This document shows positions 45,974-55,889 of a stretch of DNA of 64,000 bases, piece by piece (the first letter of the stretch is position 1; the number at the start of each line of letters is the position of its first letter). The DNA comes from Marseilla massiliensis (lineage in GTDB: Bacteria > Bacteroidota > Bacteroidia > Bacteroidales > Bacteroidaceae): the NCBI RefSeq assembly GCF_016899955.1, contig NZ_JACJJL010000005.1:124001-188000 (forward strand). The letters are read 5' to 3'. A program made the position numbers and the translations under genes. The notes below the pieces were generated by a model, which was given only the letters and a program-made list of their open reading frames with translations, was not told the DNA's origin and searched no databases.

Positions 45974-46061
45974 AAACGGGCCGAACGGCATCGCAATACG
46001 GCCCATTTGGCATTGCGGCAACTGCCGTTCGGCCACTCAACATGGCCGGGAGGAACAGATA
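45974..46061. repeat. four-unit 22-bp palindromic repeat array, copy 5 (degenerate)
   Basis: Units at 45976 (ACGGGCCGA), 45998 (ACGGCCCAT), 46020 (AACTGCCGT) and 46042 (ATGGCCGGG). The 22-bp spacing is kept although the last two cores have drifted. Confidence 0.72.
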
Positions 46062-46207
46062 AAAACTATTTAAAACACTTAACATAACTATCTGGCCACC
46101 AACATGAAGGCGTATTTCTGACAAAATAACGCGACAAACAGCACAGCAAGGCCCGCCATCAGGGCATGCAGTCCGGCAAGGCCCTCCACGAAAAAGCCAT
46201 GGCCTAC

Positions 46208-46238
46208 ATTGCCGTTCGGAATATTTTTCATAACTTTG
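46208..46238 (+). promoter_or_regulatory. cysK promoter
   Basis: ATTG at 46208-46211 and TAACTTTG at 46231-46238 with 19 bp between; leader of about 95 nt. Confidence 0.72.
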
Positions 46239-46337
46239 CATTGAACGAACGGCGGCTGTCGGCAACCAAACCCCTCGATGAAACGCCGCCGGTTTATTCA
46301 CCAAACATAATATAACTCAAACTAAACAAACAAAGAC

Positions 46338-47285
46338 ATGACAGAAACAACCAACAAACTGACTGAACTCATCGGCAAGACCCCGTTGCTAAGGCTGAGC
46401 AGATTCTCGGCCGCATGCGGGCTGGCCAAACCCATATCAGCCAAAGTGGAATTCTTCAACCCCGGCGGAAGCGTCAAAGACCGCATAGCGCTGGCCATGA
46501 TTGACGACGCCGAGAGGAGCGGACTGCTCACGCCCGGGGCAACCATAGTGGAGCCCACAAGCGGAAACACCGGCGTGGGCCTTGCCCTGGTGGCCGCCAC
46601 CCGCGGCTACCACCTGGTGCTTACCATGCCCGACACCATGAGCGTTGAGCGCCAGCGGCTGGCACGGGCCTACGGGGCCGAGGTGGTGCTGACCCCCGGA
46701 GCCGAAGGAATGGGCGGTGCAATACGCCGCGCCGAAGAGCTGCGCAAGGCCACGCCCGGAGCAGTGACGCTCGGGCAGTTCACCAACCCGGCCAACCCTA
46801 AGTGCCACTATGAGACCACAGGCATGGAGATATGGCAACAGACCGATGGTGCCGTAGATGTGTTTGTGGCCGGAGTGGGCACCGGCGGAACGCTTAGCGG
46901 CACCGGACGGCGCCTGAAGGAGCTAAAGCCAAGCGTGCGCGTGGTGGCCGTAGAGCCGTCGGCATCGCCCGTGCTTAGCGGAGGCAAGCCCGGCCCGCAC
47001 AAGATACAGGGCATCGGGGCCGGGTTCGTGCCCGACACTTACGACGCAAGCATCGCCGACGAGGTGATGACGGTAGACAACGATGACGCCATACGCACGG
47101 CACGGCTGCTGGCACGCACCGAGGGCCTGCTCGTGGGAATATCGTCGGGGGCGGCCGCTTGGGCGGCTGTCACGGCAGCAAAGCGGGCCGGGAACGAAGG
47201 CAAGGAGGTGGTGACGCTGCTGCCCGACACGGGCGAACGCTACCTGTCGACCGTGCTATTCGACTTCGACGGATATCCTCTCTAA
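46338..47285 (+). CDS. cysK: cysteine synthase A
   Basis: 315-residue PLP enzyme that makes cysteine from O-acetylserine and sulfide. PLP lysine K47 in NPGGSVKDR, substrate loop [10 protein letters not shown], phosphate-binding [12 protein letters not shown] and the C-terminal [12 protein letters not shown] are all present. Normal length. It has its own promoter and terminator and so appears monocistronic. A second sulfur gene, metY, lies at 57.8 kb. Confidence 0.95.
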   Translation: MTETTNKLTELIGKTPLLRLSRFSAACGLAKPISAKVEFFNPGGSVKDRIALAMIDDAERSGLLTPGATIVEPTSGNTGVGLALVAATRGYHLVLTMPDTMSVERQRLARAYGAEVVLTPGAEGMGGAIRRAEELRKATPGAVTLGQFTNPANPKCHYETTGMEIWQQTDGAVDVFVAGVGTGGTLSGTGRRLKELKPSVRVVAVEPSASPVLSGGKPGPHKIQGIGAGFVPDTYDASIADEVMTVDNDDAIRTARLLARTEGLLVGISSGAAAWAAVTAAKRAGNEGKEVVTLLPDTGERYLSTVLFDFDGYPL

Positions 47286-47300
47286 TCAAACATCGACCAA

Positions 47301-47338
47301 GGCGGCGCAGCGGCAATTATCCCACTGCACCGCCTTTG
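47301..47338 (+). terminator. intrinsic terminator after cysK
   Basis: GGCGG...GCAG pairs with CTGC...CCGCC (47301-47334), followed by TTTGTA. Confidence 0.65.
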
Positions 47339-47385
47339 TAACCGAAATGTAACCAATTCGATGCGGCATTGTAGAAAATAATGCC

Positions 47386-47393
47386 TACTTTTG
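47386..47393 (+). promoter_or_regulatory. -7 element for the two-component operon
   Basis: TACTTTTG ending 14 bp before the ATG at 47408. It overlaps the earlier ATG at 47381, which excludes that start codon. Confidence 0.6.
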
Positions 47394-47407
47394 CAAAAAG
47401 ATTTGAT

Positions 47408-48106
47408 ATGGCTATGGCAAAAAAGAACCATCGGATACTCGTCGTAGACGACGAACAAGACCTGTGTGAGATACTTAAATTCAATCTCGAAACCGAGGGC
47501 TACGAAGTGGAAACAGCCGGTTCGGCCGAAGAGGCGCTGACTCTCGACCTCACTTCCTTCGACCTGTTGTTGCTCGATGTGATGATGGGCGAGATGTCGG
47601 GCTTCGCTCTCGCCAGGAAACTGAAGTCTGAAGAATCTACCAAAGACATACCTATTATATTCCTTACAGCACGCGACACAGAAAACGACACGGTGACGGG
47701 ATTCAACCTCGGAGCCGACGACTACATCTCAAAACCGTTCTCCATACGCGAAGTGCTGGTCAGGGTGAGGGCCGTGCTGCGCCGCACTGCCGACAGCCAA
47801 GGCCAGTCGCAGCCTTCGGTATTGAAGTACCAGGGGCTGGAACTCAACCTCGACAACAAGACGGTGAGCATAGACGGCGAGCAAGTGCCGTTCACCAAGA
47901 CCGAGTTTGAGCTGCTCAGGACACTGCTCGAAGAGAAAGGCCGCGTGTTCTCAAGGCAGGAACTGATAAACAGGATATGGCCGCAAGACGTGCTGGTGCT
48001 CGACCGCACAGTCGACGTAAACATCACAAGGCTGCGCAAGAAGATAGGCCGCTTCTCCAAATGTATCATAACCCGCCTCGGCTTCGGATACTTCTTCGAC
48101 GCCTGA
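47408..48106 (+). CDS. OmpR/PhoB-family response regulator
   Basis: 232-residue response regulator. Receiver domain (residues 8-125) with acidic pair DDE near residue 15, phospho-acceptor D57 in LLLLDVMMG, T in FLTARD and K in DDYISKPFS. C-terminal winged-helix DNA-binding domain (about 140-232) with TKTEFELLRTLLEEKGRVFSRQ and DRTVDVNITRLRKKIG. Start at 47408 because the promoter -7 element lies at 47386-47393. The partner histidine kinase starts 43 bp downstream. Stimulus and targets are not known. Confidence 0.93.
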   Translation: MAMAKKNHRILVVDDEQDLCEILKFNLETEGYEVETAGSAEEALTLDLTSFDLLLLDVMMGEMSGFALARKLKSEESTKDIPIIFLTARDTENDTVTGFNLGADDYISKPFSIREVLVRVRAVLRRTADSQGQSQPSVLKYQGLELNLDNKTVSIDGEQVPFTKTEFELLRTLLEEKGRVFSRQELINRIWPQDVLVLDRTVDVNITRLRKKIGRFSKCIITRLGFGYFFDA

Positions 48107-48149
48107 AGCGCCAAGGCCGGCATGCAGGCGGCCGCCACAACCACAACGA

Positions 48150-49574
48150 ATGATGAACAACCTCACCGTAGGCAAGCGGCTCTTCTGGAGCGTGCTGTCG
48201 CTTTTCACAATCTTTGCAGTGCTGTTCATAGCCTTCCATCAGGTGCGCGAGAACGAATACAAGATAAACACGCTCAACCTGAAGCTGCAAGACTACAACG
48301 TGCGGATGCACGAGACGCTGCACAACACCGGCATGCTCGACGACAGGAAACTGGAGCAATACGTCAGCAGGCACGACGTGCCGGGGCTGCGTGTCACCAT
48401 GATGACGCGCAGCGGGCGGGTGTTCTTCGACAGCAGCACGAAGGACTACAACAACATGGAAAACCACATCAACCGGCCGGAAGTGCGCGACGCCATCAAA
48501 AACGGCTCAGGTTACGACATCAACCGGAAAAGTTCAATAAAGGAGGGCGACTACTTCTACTCTGCAACATACTTCAAGGAAGACGGCTACATCATACGCT
48601 CGGCGCTGCCATACGACAACGACCTGACCGACTCACTGCAGGCAGACATGCACTATATATGGTTTACGGTCATCATGGTTGCGCTGCTCACCTTCGTGCT
48701 ATACCGCTTCATAAGCCGGCTCGACGACAACATCACCAAGCTGAGGATATTCGCCAGGAGAGCCGACCACAACGAAAGCCTCGACACTGAAGACCTTATC
48801 GAGTTCCCGGCCGACGAGTTGGGAGAGATATCTGAGCACATCATAAAGATATACAAGCGCCTGCAGCACACCAAGGAGGAGCAAAACGTGCTAAAAAGGC
48901 AGCTCACCCAGAACATAGCCCACGAGCTGAAGACGCCCGTGGCGAGCATACAGGGATACTTGGAGACCATCATCGGAAACCCGGAAATGAACGAAGACAC
49001 CAAGAAACAGTTCCTCGACCGATGCTATGCGCAAAGCCAGAGGCTGGCAAGCCTGCTCACTGACATCTCGACGCTGAACAGACTGGACGACGCCCCCGAA
49101 CTAATGCCGTTTGAAGACGTCGACATCGCCAAGACCGTAACACAGATAATGAAAGAGACGGCGCTTGAGATGGAACACCGACGCATGGCATTCGACAACC
49201 GCCTGCCGGCCACGCTGGTGGTGCACGGCAACCCTTCGATGATATACAGCATATTCCGCAACCTCACCGACAACGCCATATCGTATGCCGGCGAAGGCAC
49301 CACCATAACGCTGACAGCGCGCGAAGACATGGACAGATGGCACTTCACGTTCAGCGACAACGGCGTGGGCGTGCCATACGAGCACCTGGGGCGCCTGTTC
49401 GAGCGGTTCTACCGGGTGGACAAAGGGCGCAGCCGCAAGCTCGGGGGAACGGGACTCGGGCTGGCAATAGTGAAAAACGCGGTCATCCTGCACGGCGGAA
49501 CAATATCGGCAGCCAACAACATTGAAGGCGGGCTAAGGTTTGAATTTACCATCAAGAAGACAAATAAATCTTAA
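48150..49574 (+). CDS. membrane sensor histidine kinase
   Basis: 474-residue sensor kinase, partner of the preceding regulator. First transmembrane helix at about residues 12-30, a periplasmic domain of about 135 residues (PAS-like/dCache-like, unassigned), second helix about 168-188, HAMP-like linker, then HisKA with phospho-acceptor H258 in NIAHELKTPVASIQGY. The ATPase domain has the N box (FRNLTDNAISYAG), G1 DNGVGVP, F box FERFYRVD and G2 GGTGLGLAIVK. Only 43 bp from the regulator gene, so co-transcribed. Confidence 0.93.
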   Translation: MMNNLTVGKRLFWSVLSLFTIFAVLFIAFHQVRENEYKINTLNLKLQDYNVRMHETLHNTGMLDDRKLEQYVSRHDVPGLRVTMMTRSGRVFFDSSTKDYNNMENHINRPEVRDAIKNGSGYDINRKSSIKEGDYFYSATYFKEDGYIIRSALPYDNDLTDSLQADMHYIWFTVIMVALLTFVLYRFISRLDDNITKLRIFARRADHNESLDTEDLIEFPADELGEISEHIIKIYKRLQHTKEEQNVLKRQLTQNIAHELKTPVASIQGYLETIIGNPEMNEDTKKQFLDRCYAQSQRLASLLTDISTLNRLDDAPELMPFEDVDIAKTVTQIMKETALEMEHRRMAFDNRLPATLVVHGNPSMIYSIFRNLTDNAISYAGEGTTITLTAREDMDRWHFTFSDNGVGVPYEHLGRLFERFYRVDKGRSRKLGGTGLGLAIVKNAVILHGGTISAANNIEGGLRFEFTIKKTNKS

Positions 49575-49589
49575 TTTATAGGGCTTCCC

Positions 49590-49621
49590 TTTGGTTATAT
49601 TTCGTCTTTCCATTAACTTTG
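49590..49621 (+). promoter_or_regulatory. promoter of the AraC regulator gene
   Basis: TTTG at 49590-49593 and TAACTTTG at 49614-49621, 20 bp between; leader of about 120 nt. Confidence 0.78.
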
Positions 49622-49747
49622 TAGGCACGGACGTACCGACGGGAAAACGGCAACGACCATCTACAAATCAGATCTACCTCACAATACTGCCGGCCTTGTT
49701 GGCATGACGGCCAAGCACTGCCGGCCGGCGGAAAGACTTCAACAATT

Positions 49748-50620
49748 ATGCAAAAGAGCAAATATCTCGTAGCCAACGAAAACGACCTGCGATGGGGCCT
49801 CACCATAAGCACCGTGGGATATGAAGAGATTGGCCCGGGCGACCCATACCCCACGAAGGGCCATGCTGACGGATATTACTTCGATGTAGAAAAGGGACGC
49901 ACGCTCAACGAGTACCAACTGCTTTACGTCATGGAGGGTGAAGGCACCTTCTGCAGTTCACACCTCAACACAACAAAGATAAGGGAAGGCGACCTCTTCC
50001 TGCTTTTCCCCGGCGAATGGCACACATACAGCCCATGCCGCGAGGTGGGTTGGAAGAGCTATTGGATAGGCTTCAGCGGCAGAAACATGGACGACCGAGT
50101 GGAAGCCGGCTTCCTGAGCAGGGAGAAACCCATCTACCACGTTGGCTTTTCAAGCGAAATCGTAAGGCTGTACAAGTCGGCTTACGATGCAGCCAAAAAG
50201 GAAGAAGCGCATGCACAGCAGTTGCTGGCCGGCATTGTCAACCATCTCATCGGCATGATGTATGCGCTTGAACGCAACATTGTGCTGGGAAAGAACAGCA
50301 ACCACGTCAACATGATCAACAGAGCGCGCCTGCGCATACGCGAAGCCTTGGAAAGCAGCCTCACCATACAGCAGATAGCAGAAGAGCTTGGGTGCAGCTA
50401 CTCTAACTTCAGGAAGCTGTTCAAGGAGTACACGGGGCTTAGCCCGGCAACCTACCAGCAGGACTTGAAATTGCAAAGAGCCAAGGAACTGCTCAGCACT
50501 ACCAACCTAAGCGTAAAGGAAATAGCCTACAGGCTCAACTTCGACTCGCCGGATTACTTCTCGGCAAAATTCAAGATAAAGACCGGCCGCAAGCCCAGCG
50601 ACTTCCGACAGAAGGAATGA
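49748..50620 (+). CDS. AraC-family transcriptional regulator, possibly of rhamnose use
   Basis: 290-residue regulator with an N-terminal cupin sugar-sensing domain (YQLLYVMEGEGTF, GDLFLLFPGEWHTYSP) and a C-terminal double helix-turn-helix of the AraC type (residues about 190-290: LTIQQIAEELGCSYSNFRKLF, in parts, and VKEIAYRLNFDSPDYFSAKFK). Bacteroides species have an AraC-type RhaR next to rhamnose genes; here the rha genes begin 2.5 kb away beyond nhaD, so the same role is plausible but not proven. Own consensus promoter upstream. Confidence 0.88.
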   Translation: MQKSKYLVANENDLRWGLTISTVGYEEIGPGDPYPTKGHADGYYFDVEKGRTLNEYQLLYVMEGEGTFCSSHLNTTKIREGDLFLLFPGEWHTYSPCREVGWKSYWIGFSGRNMDDRVEAGFLSREKPIYHVGFSSEIVRLYKSAYDAAKKEEAHAQQLLAGIVNHLIGMMYALERNIVLGKNSNHVNMINRARLRIREALESSLTIQQIAEELGCSYSNFRKLFKEYTGLSPATYQQDLKLQRAKELLSTTNLSVKEIAYRLNFDSPDYFSAKFKIKTGRKPSDFRQKE

Positions 50621-50820
50621 CACGCCTGCGCCGTGCCGCCAGCCAAGGCCCGAACGGGCGCCGCCGCGCCTCGGCGGACTGTTAGGCAGGCTGCACAACC
50701 CGGCCGGCAAGAAACCAAACCTCACATCACCATGTCGCAACCATGCCGTGCCTTCACGCACAAATGACATGAGCCCGGACACAACGGCGCACGGCATGAA
50801 TGTCAAGACATGAAACACAG

Positions 50821-50858
50821 CCATCGTGCGGCCTGCCTTCTTGCAGGCCGCACGATGG
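50821..50858. terminator. perfect 16-bp hairpin downstream of the AraC gene
   Basis: 50821-50836 pairs perfectly with 50843-50858 around a 6-nt loop. No T-run on the plus side. Located 200 bp after the AraC stop. Confidence 0.5.
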
Positions 50859-51186
50859 CAAACGCACCACAGCAAGTTTACAATCACGGCACACTACAGC
50901 CGCCAATGCCACGACCGGCCGATGGCGACAGAGGCCGCCCCCACCGCCACCACCTGGCAGGGTAGCCCCCACCGCAGGCCAGCGACGCATGGCCTGCACC
51001 CCGAAAGGCACAAAAACAACGGCCGCACACAGAGTTGCATCCGTGTGCGGCCGCCCCTTTCACACTGCGGGCCAACATTCCACAAGCGGCAAGCAAAAGG
51101 CCGGGAAGGGAGGAAAGCCAAACGGCGACACCCCTTTCCGGCCGGAATCATTCACCATGCAGAACGCCGGGCCATGCCGACACACA
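50859..51186. other. convergent spacer between AraC and nhaD genes
   Basis: About 330 bp, GC-rich, no gene seen. Contains the hairpin at 51020-51053, the likely nhaD terminator. Confidence 0.5.
51005..51053 (-). terminator. likely nhaD terminator
   Basis: 11-bp perfect stem (51053-51043 with 51030-51020 on the minus strand) followed on that strand by GTTGTTTTTG, about 135 bp after the nhaD stop. Confidence 0.65.
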
Positions 51187-52527
51187 TCAGAACAGGAACG
51201 TGCGCTCCAGCCAATAGGCCACGATACCTGCCAAGTAGCCGACGAAGGCCACAAGCGTGATGCGCTTCATATACCAAACGAAGGTAATCTTCTCCAAGCC
51301 CATGACCACCACCCCGGCAGCAGAGCCGATGATAAGCATCGAACCGCCCACACCGGCACAGTAGGCCAGCAACTGCCAGAAGATGCCGTTCTGGGCCATG
51401 TCGCCCACCTCGGCCATAGGATACATGCCCATGCACCCGGCCACAAGCGGCACATTGTCAATGATGCTCGACATTACGCCGATGATGCCGGTCACGAGAT
51501 AGTGGTTGCCGTCGAACGTTGTGTTGAGCCACTCGCCCGCCATGGCCAGCACACCTATCACCTCAAGGCAAGCCACAGCCATGAGTATGCCGAGGAAGAA
51601 AAGTATTGTGCCCATGTCGATGCGCGACAGTATGTGCAGAATACGCTTCTGGGCGCTCTCGTCGGCACCGTCGCCGAGCCTGCGGTAAAACACCTCTGTC
51701 ACCGTCCAAAGCACACCGAGCACAAGCAGGATGCCCACAAAAGGAGGAAGGTGGGTTATAGACTTGAATATCGGGACAAAGATAAGGCCGCCCACACCGA
51801 TGAAGAACACAGCCTTGCGCTGCCCCTCGGAGAAATCGCCCTGAACGGCAACAGACTCGCCCATGCCGCCGGCCGAGAGCTCGCCCTTGAGCGACAGCGA
51901 GAGGAAATAGGCCGGCACGACCATCGACACCACCGACGGCAAGAACAGTTCCTTTATCACTCCGCCGGCCGTTATCAGGCTCTTGTTCCACAGCATTATG
52001 GTCGTAACGTCGCCAATGGGCGAGAATGCACCGCCCGCATTGGCGGCAATGATTACAAGCGAGGCGTAGATGATGCGGTCGCTGTGGTCGGCCACCAGCT
52101 TGCGCAGTATCATTACCATCACTATGGCAGTGGTCATGTTGTCGAGAATGGCCGAAAGGAAGAACGTGATGAAAGCAATGCGCCACAGCAGAGCCCGCTT
52201 GCTCTTGGAGGCGATGATGCCCCTGACGAAGTTGAATCCCCCATTCTGGTCGACCACCTCAACGATGGTCATTGCACCCATCAGGAAAAACAGCGTGGTG
52301 GCAGTGCTGCCAAGGTGGCGCTCCATCACCTCGCTGACGGCCGAAGCTACATTCTCGCCCACCGCCCCCGACACGTAACTGCCTGGGTCGATCATGAATA
52401 ACGTCCAGCAAGCCACAAACATCAGCAGCGCCACCGCTGCCTTGTTAACCTTGGTGAAGCTCTCGAGGGCTATGCACAAGTAGCCAAACACGAAAACCAC
52501 CACAATAGCAATAGTCAATGTTGTCAT
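51187..52527 (-). CDS. nhaD: Na+/H+ antiporter NhaD
   Basis: 446-residue inner-membrane sodium/proton antiporter of the NhaD/ion transporter superfamily with about twelve helices. Typical segments: FFLMGAMTIVEVVDQNGGF, ILDNMTTAIVMVMILRKL (parts), ANAGGAFSPIGDVTTIMLW and IIDNVPLVAGCMG, which hold the conserved Asn/Asp/Ser residues of the ion path. It diverges from rhaB across a 556-bp gap containing repeat copy 6. Its presence beside sugar genes may relate to Na+ balance, but no direct link is visible. Confidence 0.93.
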   Translation of the reverse strand: MTTLTIAIVVVFVFGYLCIALESFTKVNKAAVALLMFVACWTLFMIDPGSYVSGAVGENVASAVSEVMERHLGSTATTLFFLMGAMTIVEVVDQNGGFNFVRGIIASKSKRALLWRIAFITFFLSAILDNMTTAIVMVMILRKLVADHSDRIIYASLVIIAANAGGAFSPIGDVTTIMLWNKSLITAGGVIKELFLPSVVSMVVPAYFLSLSLKGELSAGGMGESVAVQGDFSEGQRKAVFFIGVGGLIFVPIFKSITHLPPFVGILLVLGVLWTVTEVFYRRLGDGADESAQKRILHILSRIDMGTILFFLGILMAVACLEVIGVLAMAGEWLNTTFDGNHYLVTGIIGVMSSIIDNVPLVAGCMGMYPMAEVGDMAQNGIFWQLLAYCAGVGGSMLIIGSAAGVVVMGLEKITFVWYMKRITLVAFVGYLAGIVAYWLERTFLF

Positions 52528-52564
52528 TTTAGGTACTTATTTATTAGTTTGATTTTTTCCGCCG

Positions 52565-52572
52565 CAAAGTTA
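52565..52572 (-). promoter_or_regulatory. -7 element for nhaD
   Basis: Minus strand TAACTTTG, 37 bp before the start codon. No -33 match at the usual distance. Confidence 0.55.
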
Positions 52573-53032
52573 GCAATAATATTCTATTTGTAATCTCGAT
52601 ATGTCAAAAACAAATGCGTAATCGTTTTCATAGACAGCCACCCAAGCATGCCGTCACTGCGCGCCTACACCTCGCGGCAGGCATCACTGAGCGAGCCAGC
52701 GCCCGCCACGGGAGCAGCCACTGCCCGACATTATTTATTGACATACACCCGTGCGGCCCGGCACCAGCGGCAGGCAATGCCCCAAAACGGCCCATGCGAC
52801 CAAGCCATACGGCCCGTTTCGTGAGACAAAACGACCGGTTTTGACAAGCCAAACGGCCCGCATTGCAATGCACTGAGACACAAGTTGTTGGCCAACGCGG
52901 CACCGACGTGAACATTATTTTACAAAAACAGATGCCGCGCACGGCCCCGCAGGGTATGGCAACCGGCCTCGGCTTGTCAAAACTTTCAGCAAGAAAATCA
53001 TTTTACCATGCCAATTTTTACGAGATATTCGC
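52573..53032. other. divergent intergenic region between nhaD and rhaB
   Basis: 460 bp with no gene. Holds repeat array copy 6 (52785-52872). No clear operator for the rha genes could be recognised by eye. Confidence 0.5.
52785..52872. repeat. four-unit 22-bp palindromic repeat array, copy 6
   Basis: Cores ACGGCCCAT at 52787, ACGGCCCGT at 52809, ACGACCGGT at 52831 and ACGGCCCGC at 52853, each 22 bp apart. Lies in the divergent nhaD-rhaB gap. Confidence 0.85.
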
Positions 53033-53040
53033 TAACTTTG
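53033..53040 (+). promoter_or_regulatory. -7 element for rhaB
   Basis: TAACTTTG, 43 bp before the ATG. The -33 region lacks TTTG, which suits activator-dependent transcription as expected for rhamnose genes. Confidence 0.6.
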
Positions 53041-53083
53041 CAATCGTAGAATTTTCAATACAACCACTGCCAAATAACAAATA

Positions 53084-54568
53084 ATGGAAGACAAAAAGTA
53101 TTTCTTTGCTGTCGACTTGGGTGCAACAAGCGGCAGGACAATCATCGGAACCCTGACCGAAGGGAAGATTGAACTTGAAGAACTCACTCGTTTCGACAAC
53201 AATCTCATAGAGACCGGAGGCCACTTCTACTGGGACATCTATGCCCTTTACTTCGAAATAATCAAAGGGCTCAAGCTCGCCGCACAGCGCGAGCTGCCCA
53301 TCCGCTCCATCGGCATCGACACATGGGGCGTCGACTTCGTTTGCGTGGGCAAAGACGGCGCCCTTCTACGCAACCCGCTCTCTTACCGCGACCCCCACAC
53401 GTTCGGCATGATGGAAGACTACTTTGAGCGTGCCATAGACAAAGCCAAGGTTTACGACATCACCGGCATACAGTTCATGAACTTCAACTCGCTCTTCCAA
53501 CTGTACGCCATGCGCAAGAACAACGACTCGGCACTGGCCGGAGCCGAAAAGATACTCTTCGTTCCCGACGCCCTCAGCTACATGCTCACGGGCAAGATGG
53601 TGTGCGAATACACCATAGCCTCGACAAGCCAGATGCTCGACCCGCGCACAAAGCAGCTCGACGAGCAGCTGCTCGCGAGCGTGGGCCTGTCGCGCGACAA
53701 CTTCGGGCGCATGGTCAACCCGGCCACCGAGATAGGCGTGCTCACCAAAGAGGTGCAGCAGCTCACCGGACTGGGAGCCATACCGGTGATTGCCGTGGCC
53801 GGCCACGACACGGGAAGCGCCGTGGCTGCAGTGCCCGCCAAGGACGAGAAATTCGCCTACCTGAGCAGCGGCACGTGGAGCCTGATGGGCATCGAGACCC
53901 GCAACGCCATCATCAACGACCTCAGCTATGAGCGCAACTTCACCAACGAGGGCGGCATCGACGGCACCACACGCTTCTTGAAGAACATCTGCGGGATGTG
54001 GCTCTACGAGCGCTGCCGCAAGGAATGGACCGACGCACCGAAGTCGCACACCGAGCTCATAGCAGCCGCCATGGAGCAACCCGCCTTCCAGAGCATCATC
54101 AACCCCGACGACCCGATGTTCGCCAACCCCGCCTCGATGGTGGAAGCCATCAAGGACTACTGCCGCCAGACAGGCCAGCACGTGCCCGAAGGCTACGCCG
54201 AGATATGCCGCTGCATATTCGAGTCGCTTGCCCTGCGCTACCGCCAGGTGTTCAACTACCTGCGCGAGATGGCGTCGTTCCCCATCGAAGTGCTCCACAT
54301 AATAGGCGGAGGGTCGCTCAACGCATACCTCAACCAGTTCACGGCCAACTCGCTCGGCATCGAGGTGCTGGCCGGCCCGCAAGAAGGAACGGCCATCGGC
54401 AACATCATGCTGCAGGCCAAGGCCTCGGGCGACGTGGGCGACATATGGGACATGAGGCGCATCATCGCGGCAAGCATAGAGCTAAAGCGCTTTGAGCCGA
54501 CAGACAAAGACCAGTGGGACAACGCCTACGGACGCTTCCTGAAAATAGTGGAAAGCAAACAGGCATGA
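53084..54568 (+). CDS. rhaB: rhamnulokinase
   Basis: 494-residue FGGY-family sugar kinase that phosphorylates L-rhamnulose. N-terminal nucleotide fold AVDLGATSGRTIIG, then GIDTWGVDFVCVG, the GHDTGSAVAAVPA segment and FAYLSSGTWSLMG typical of RhaB, and the C-terminal HIIGGGSLNAYLNQFTA. Second half EVLAGPQEGTAIGNIM is also family-typical. First gene of rhaB-rhaA-rhaT, 44 bp before rhaA. Confidence 0.95.
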   Translation: MEDKKYFFAVDLGATSGRTIIGTLTEGKIELEELTRFDNNLIETGGHFYWDIYALYFEIIKGLKLAAQRELPIRSIGIDTWGVDFVCVGKDGALLRNPLSYRDPHTFGMMEDYFERAIDKAKVYDITGIQFMNFNSLFQLYAMRKNNDSALAGAEKILFVPDALSYMLTGKMVCEYTIASTSQMLDPRTKQLDEQLLASVGLSRDNFGRMVNPATEIGVLTKEVQQLTGLGAIPVIAVAGHDTGSAVAAVPAKDEKFAYLSSGTWSLMGIETRNAIINDLSYERNFTNEGGIDGTTRFLKNICGMWLYERCRKEWTDAPKSHTELIAAAMEQPAFQSIINPDDPMFANPASMVEAIKDYCRQTGQHVPEGYAEICRCIFESLALRYRQVFNYLREMASFPIEVLHIIGGGSLNAYLNQFTANSLGIEVLAGPQEGTAIGNIMLQAKASGDVGDIWDMRRIIAASIELKRFEPTDKDQWDNAYGRFLKIVESKQA

Positions 54569-54612
54569 CATTAAACAAACAACAAAATAAACAAAACCAA
54601 ACCTAAAGCGAA

Positions 54613-55869
54613 ATGAAATCAGAATTAGTACAGAAGGCTTACGAGATAGCCAAAGAGCGCTATGCAGCCATGGGTGTAGACACAGAGAAAGTGTTGGAGC
54701 AGATGCAAGACTTCCACCTCAGCCTCCACTGCTGGCAGGCTGACGACGTGAAGGGATTCGAAGTGCAGGCCGGAGAACTGACCGGAGGCATTCAGGCCAC
54801 CGGCAACTACCCCGGAGCAGCACGCAACATCGACGAACTGCGCGCCGACATCGTCAAGGCCAAGTCATACATCCCCGGCACACACCGCCTGAACCTGCAC
54901 GAAATCTACGGCGACTTCAAAGGGAAGGTTGTCGACCGCGACGAGGTTACACCCGAATACTTTGAGAGTTGGATTGAGTGGGCTAAGGAAAACAACATGA
55001 AGCTCGACTTCAACTCAACGTCGTTCTCTCACCCCAAGAGCGGAAACCTGTCGCTGGCCAACCCCGACGAGGGCATACGCAACTTCTGGATTGAGCACAC
55101 CAAGCGTTGCCGCGAGATATCCGAGGCCATGGGCAAGGCCCAGGGCGACCCCTGTATCATGAACCTGTGGGTGCATGACGGCAGCAAGGACCAGACCGTC
55201 AACAAGTATCTGTACCGCAGCCTGCTCAAAGACTCGCTCGACAAGATATTCGCCACCAAGTACGACAACATGAAAGACTGCATCGAGTCGAAGGTGTTCG
55301 GCATCGGACTCGAGAGCTTCACCGTTGGCTCCAACGACTTCTACACAGCCTACGCAGCCCAGAACAACAAGCTCATCACCCTCGACACGGGTCACTTCCA
55401 CCCGACGGAGAGCGTTGCCGACAAGGTTTCGGCCATGCTCCTCTACGTTCCTGAGCTGATGCTCCACGTGAGCCGCCCGATACGCTGGGACTCAGACCAC
55501 GTCACAATCATGGACGACCCGACGCTGGACCTGTTCCAGGAGATTGTGCGCGCAGGCGCCCTCGACCGCGTTCACTACGGCCTCGACTACTTCGACGCGT
55601 CAATCAACCGCATCGGTGCCTACGTCATCGGCAGCCGCGCCGCCCAGAAGTGCATGCTCCGCGCACTGCTCGAGCCTCTGGCAACACTGCGCAAGTATGA
55701 GGCCGAGGGCAAGGGCTTCGAGCGCTTGGCACTGCTCGAGGAAGAGAAGGCCATGCCTTGGCAGGCTGTCTACGATGAGTTCTGCCTGCGCAACAACGTT
55801 CCCGTGGGCGAAGAATTCATCGCCGACGTCGAGAAATACGAGGCCGAGGTCACCTCTAAGCGTGCATAA
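54613..55869 (+). CDS. rhaA: L-rhamnose isomerase
   Basis: 418-residue metal-dependent isomerase, L-rhamnose to L-rhamnulose, cytoplasmic. Segments LSLHCWQADDVKGFE, MKLDFNSTSFSHPKSG, LWVHDGSKDQ, and LDTGHFHPTESVADKVSA carry the metal ligands (His, Asp, Glu) of the TIM barrel. Full family length. It sits 44 bp after rhaB. A very large hairpin separates it from rhaT. Confidence 0.96.
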   Translation: MKSELVQKAYEIAKERYAAMGVDTEKVLEQMQDFHLSLHCWQADDVKGFEVQAGELTGGIQATGNYPGAARNIDELRADIVKAKSYIPGTHRLNLHEIYGDFKGKVVDRDEVTPEYFESWIEWAKENNMKLDFNSTSFSHPKSGNLSLANPDEGIRNFWIEHTKRCREISEAMGKAQGDPCIMNLWVHDGSKDQTVNKYLYRSLLKDSLDKIFATKYDNMKDCIESKVFGIGLESFTVGSNDFYTAYAAQNNKLITLDTGHFHPTESVADKVSAMLLYVPELMLHVSRPIRWDSDHVTIMDDPTLDLFQEIVRAGALDRVHYGLDYFDASINRIGAYVIGSRAAQKCMLRALLEPLATLRKYEAEGKGFERLALLEEEKAMPWQAVYDEFCLRNNVPVGEEFIADVEKYEAEVTSKRA

Positions 55870-55889
55870 CACATAGTGTAAGAACACAG

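Larger units (their letters stand above)
45598..46207. other. divergent intergenic region between frr and cysK
   Basis: About 610 bp with no convincing gene. It holds a large imperfect inverted repeat (45761-45826) and repeat array copy 5 (45974-46061). Confidence 0.55.

Noticed and set aside
50800-52401. 533-residue open frame on the plus strand
   Set aside because: Mostly antisense to nhaD, His- and Arg-rich, no domain; the minus-strand antiporter is clear.
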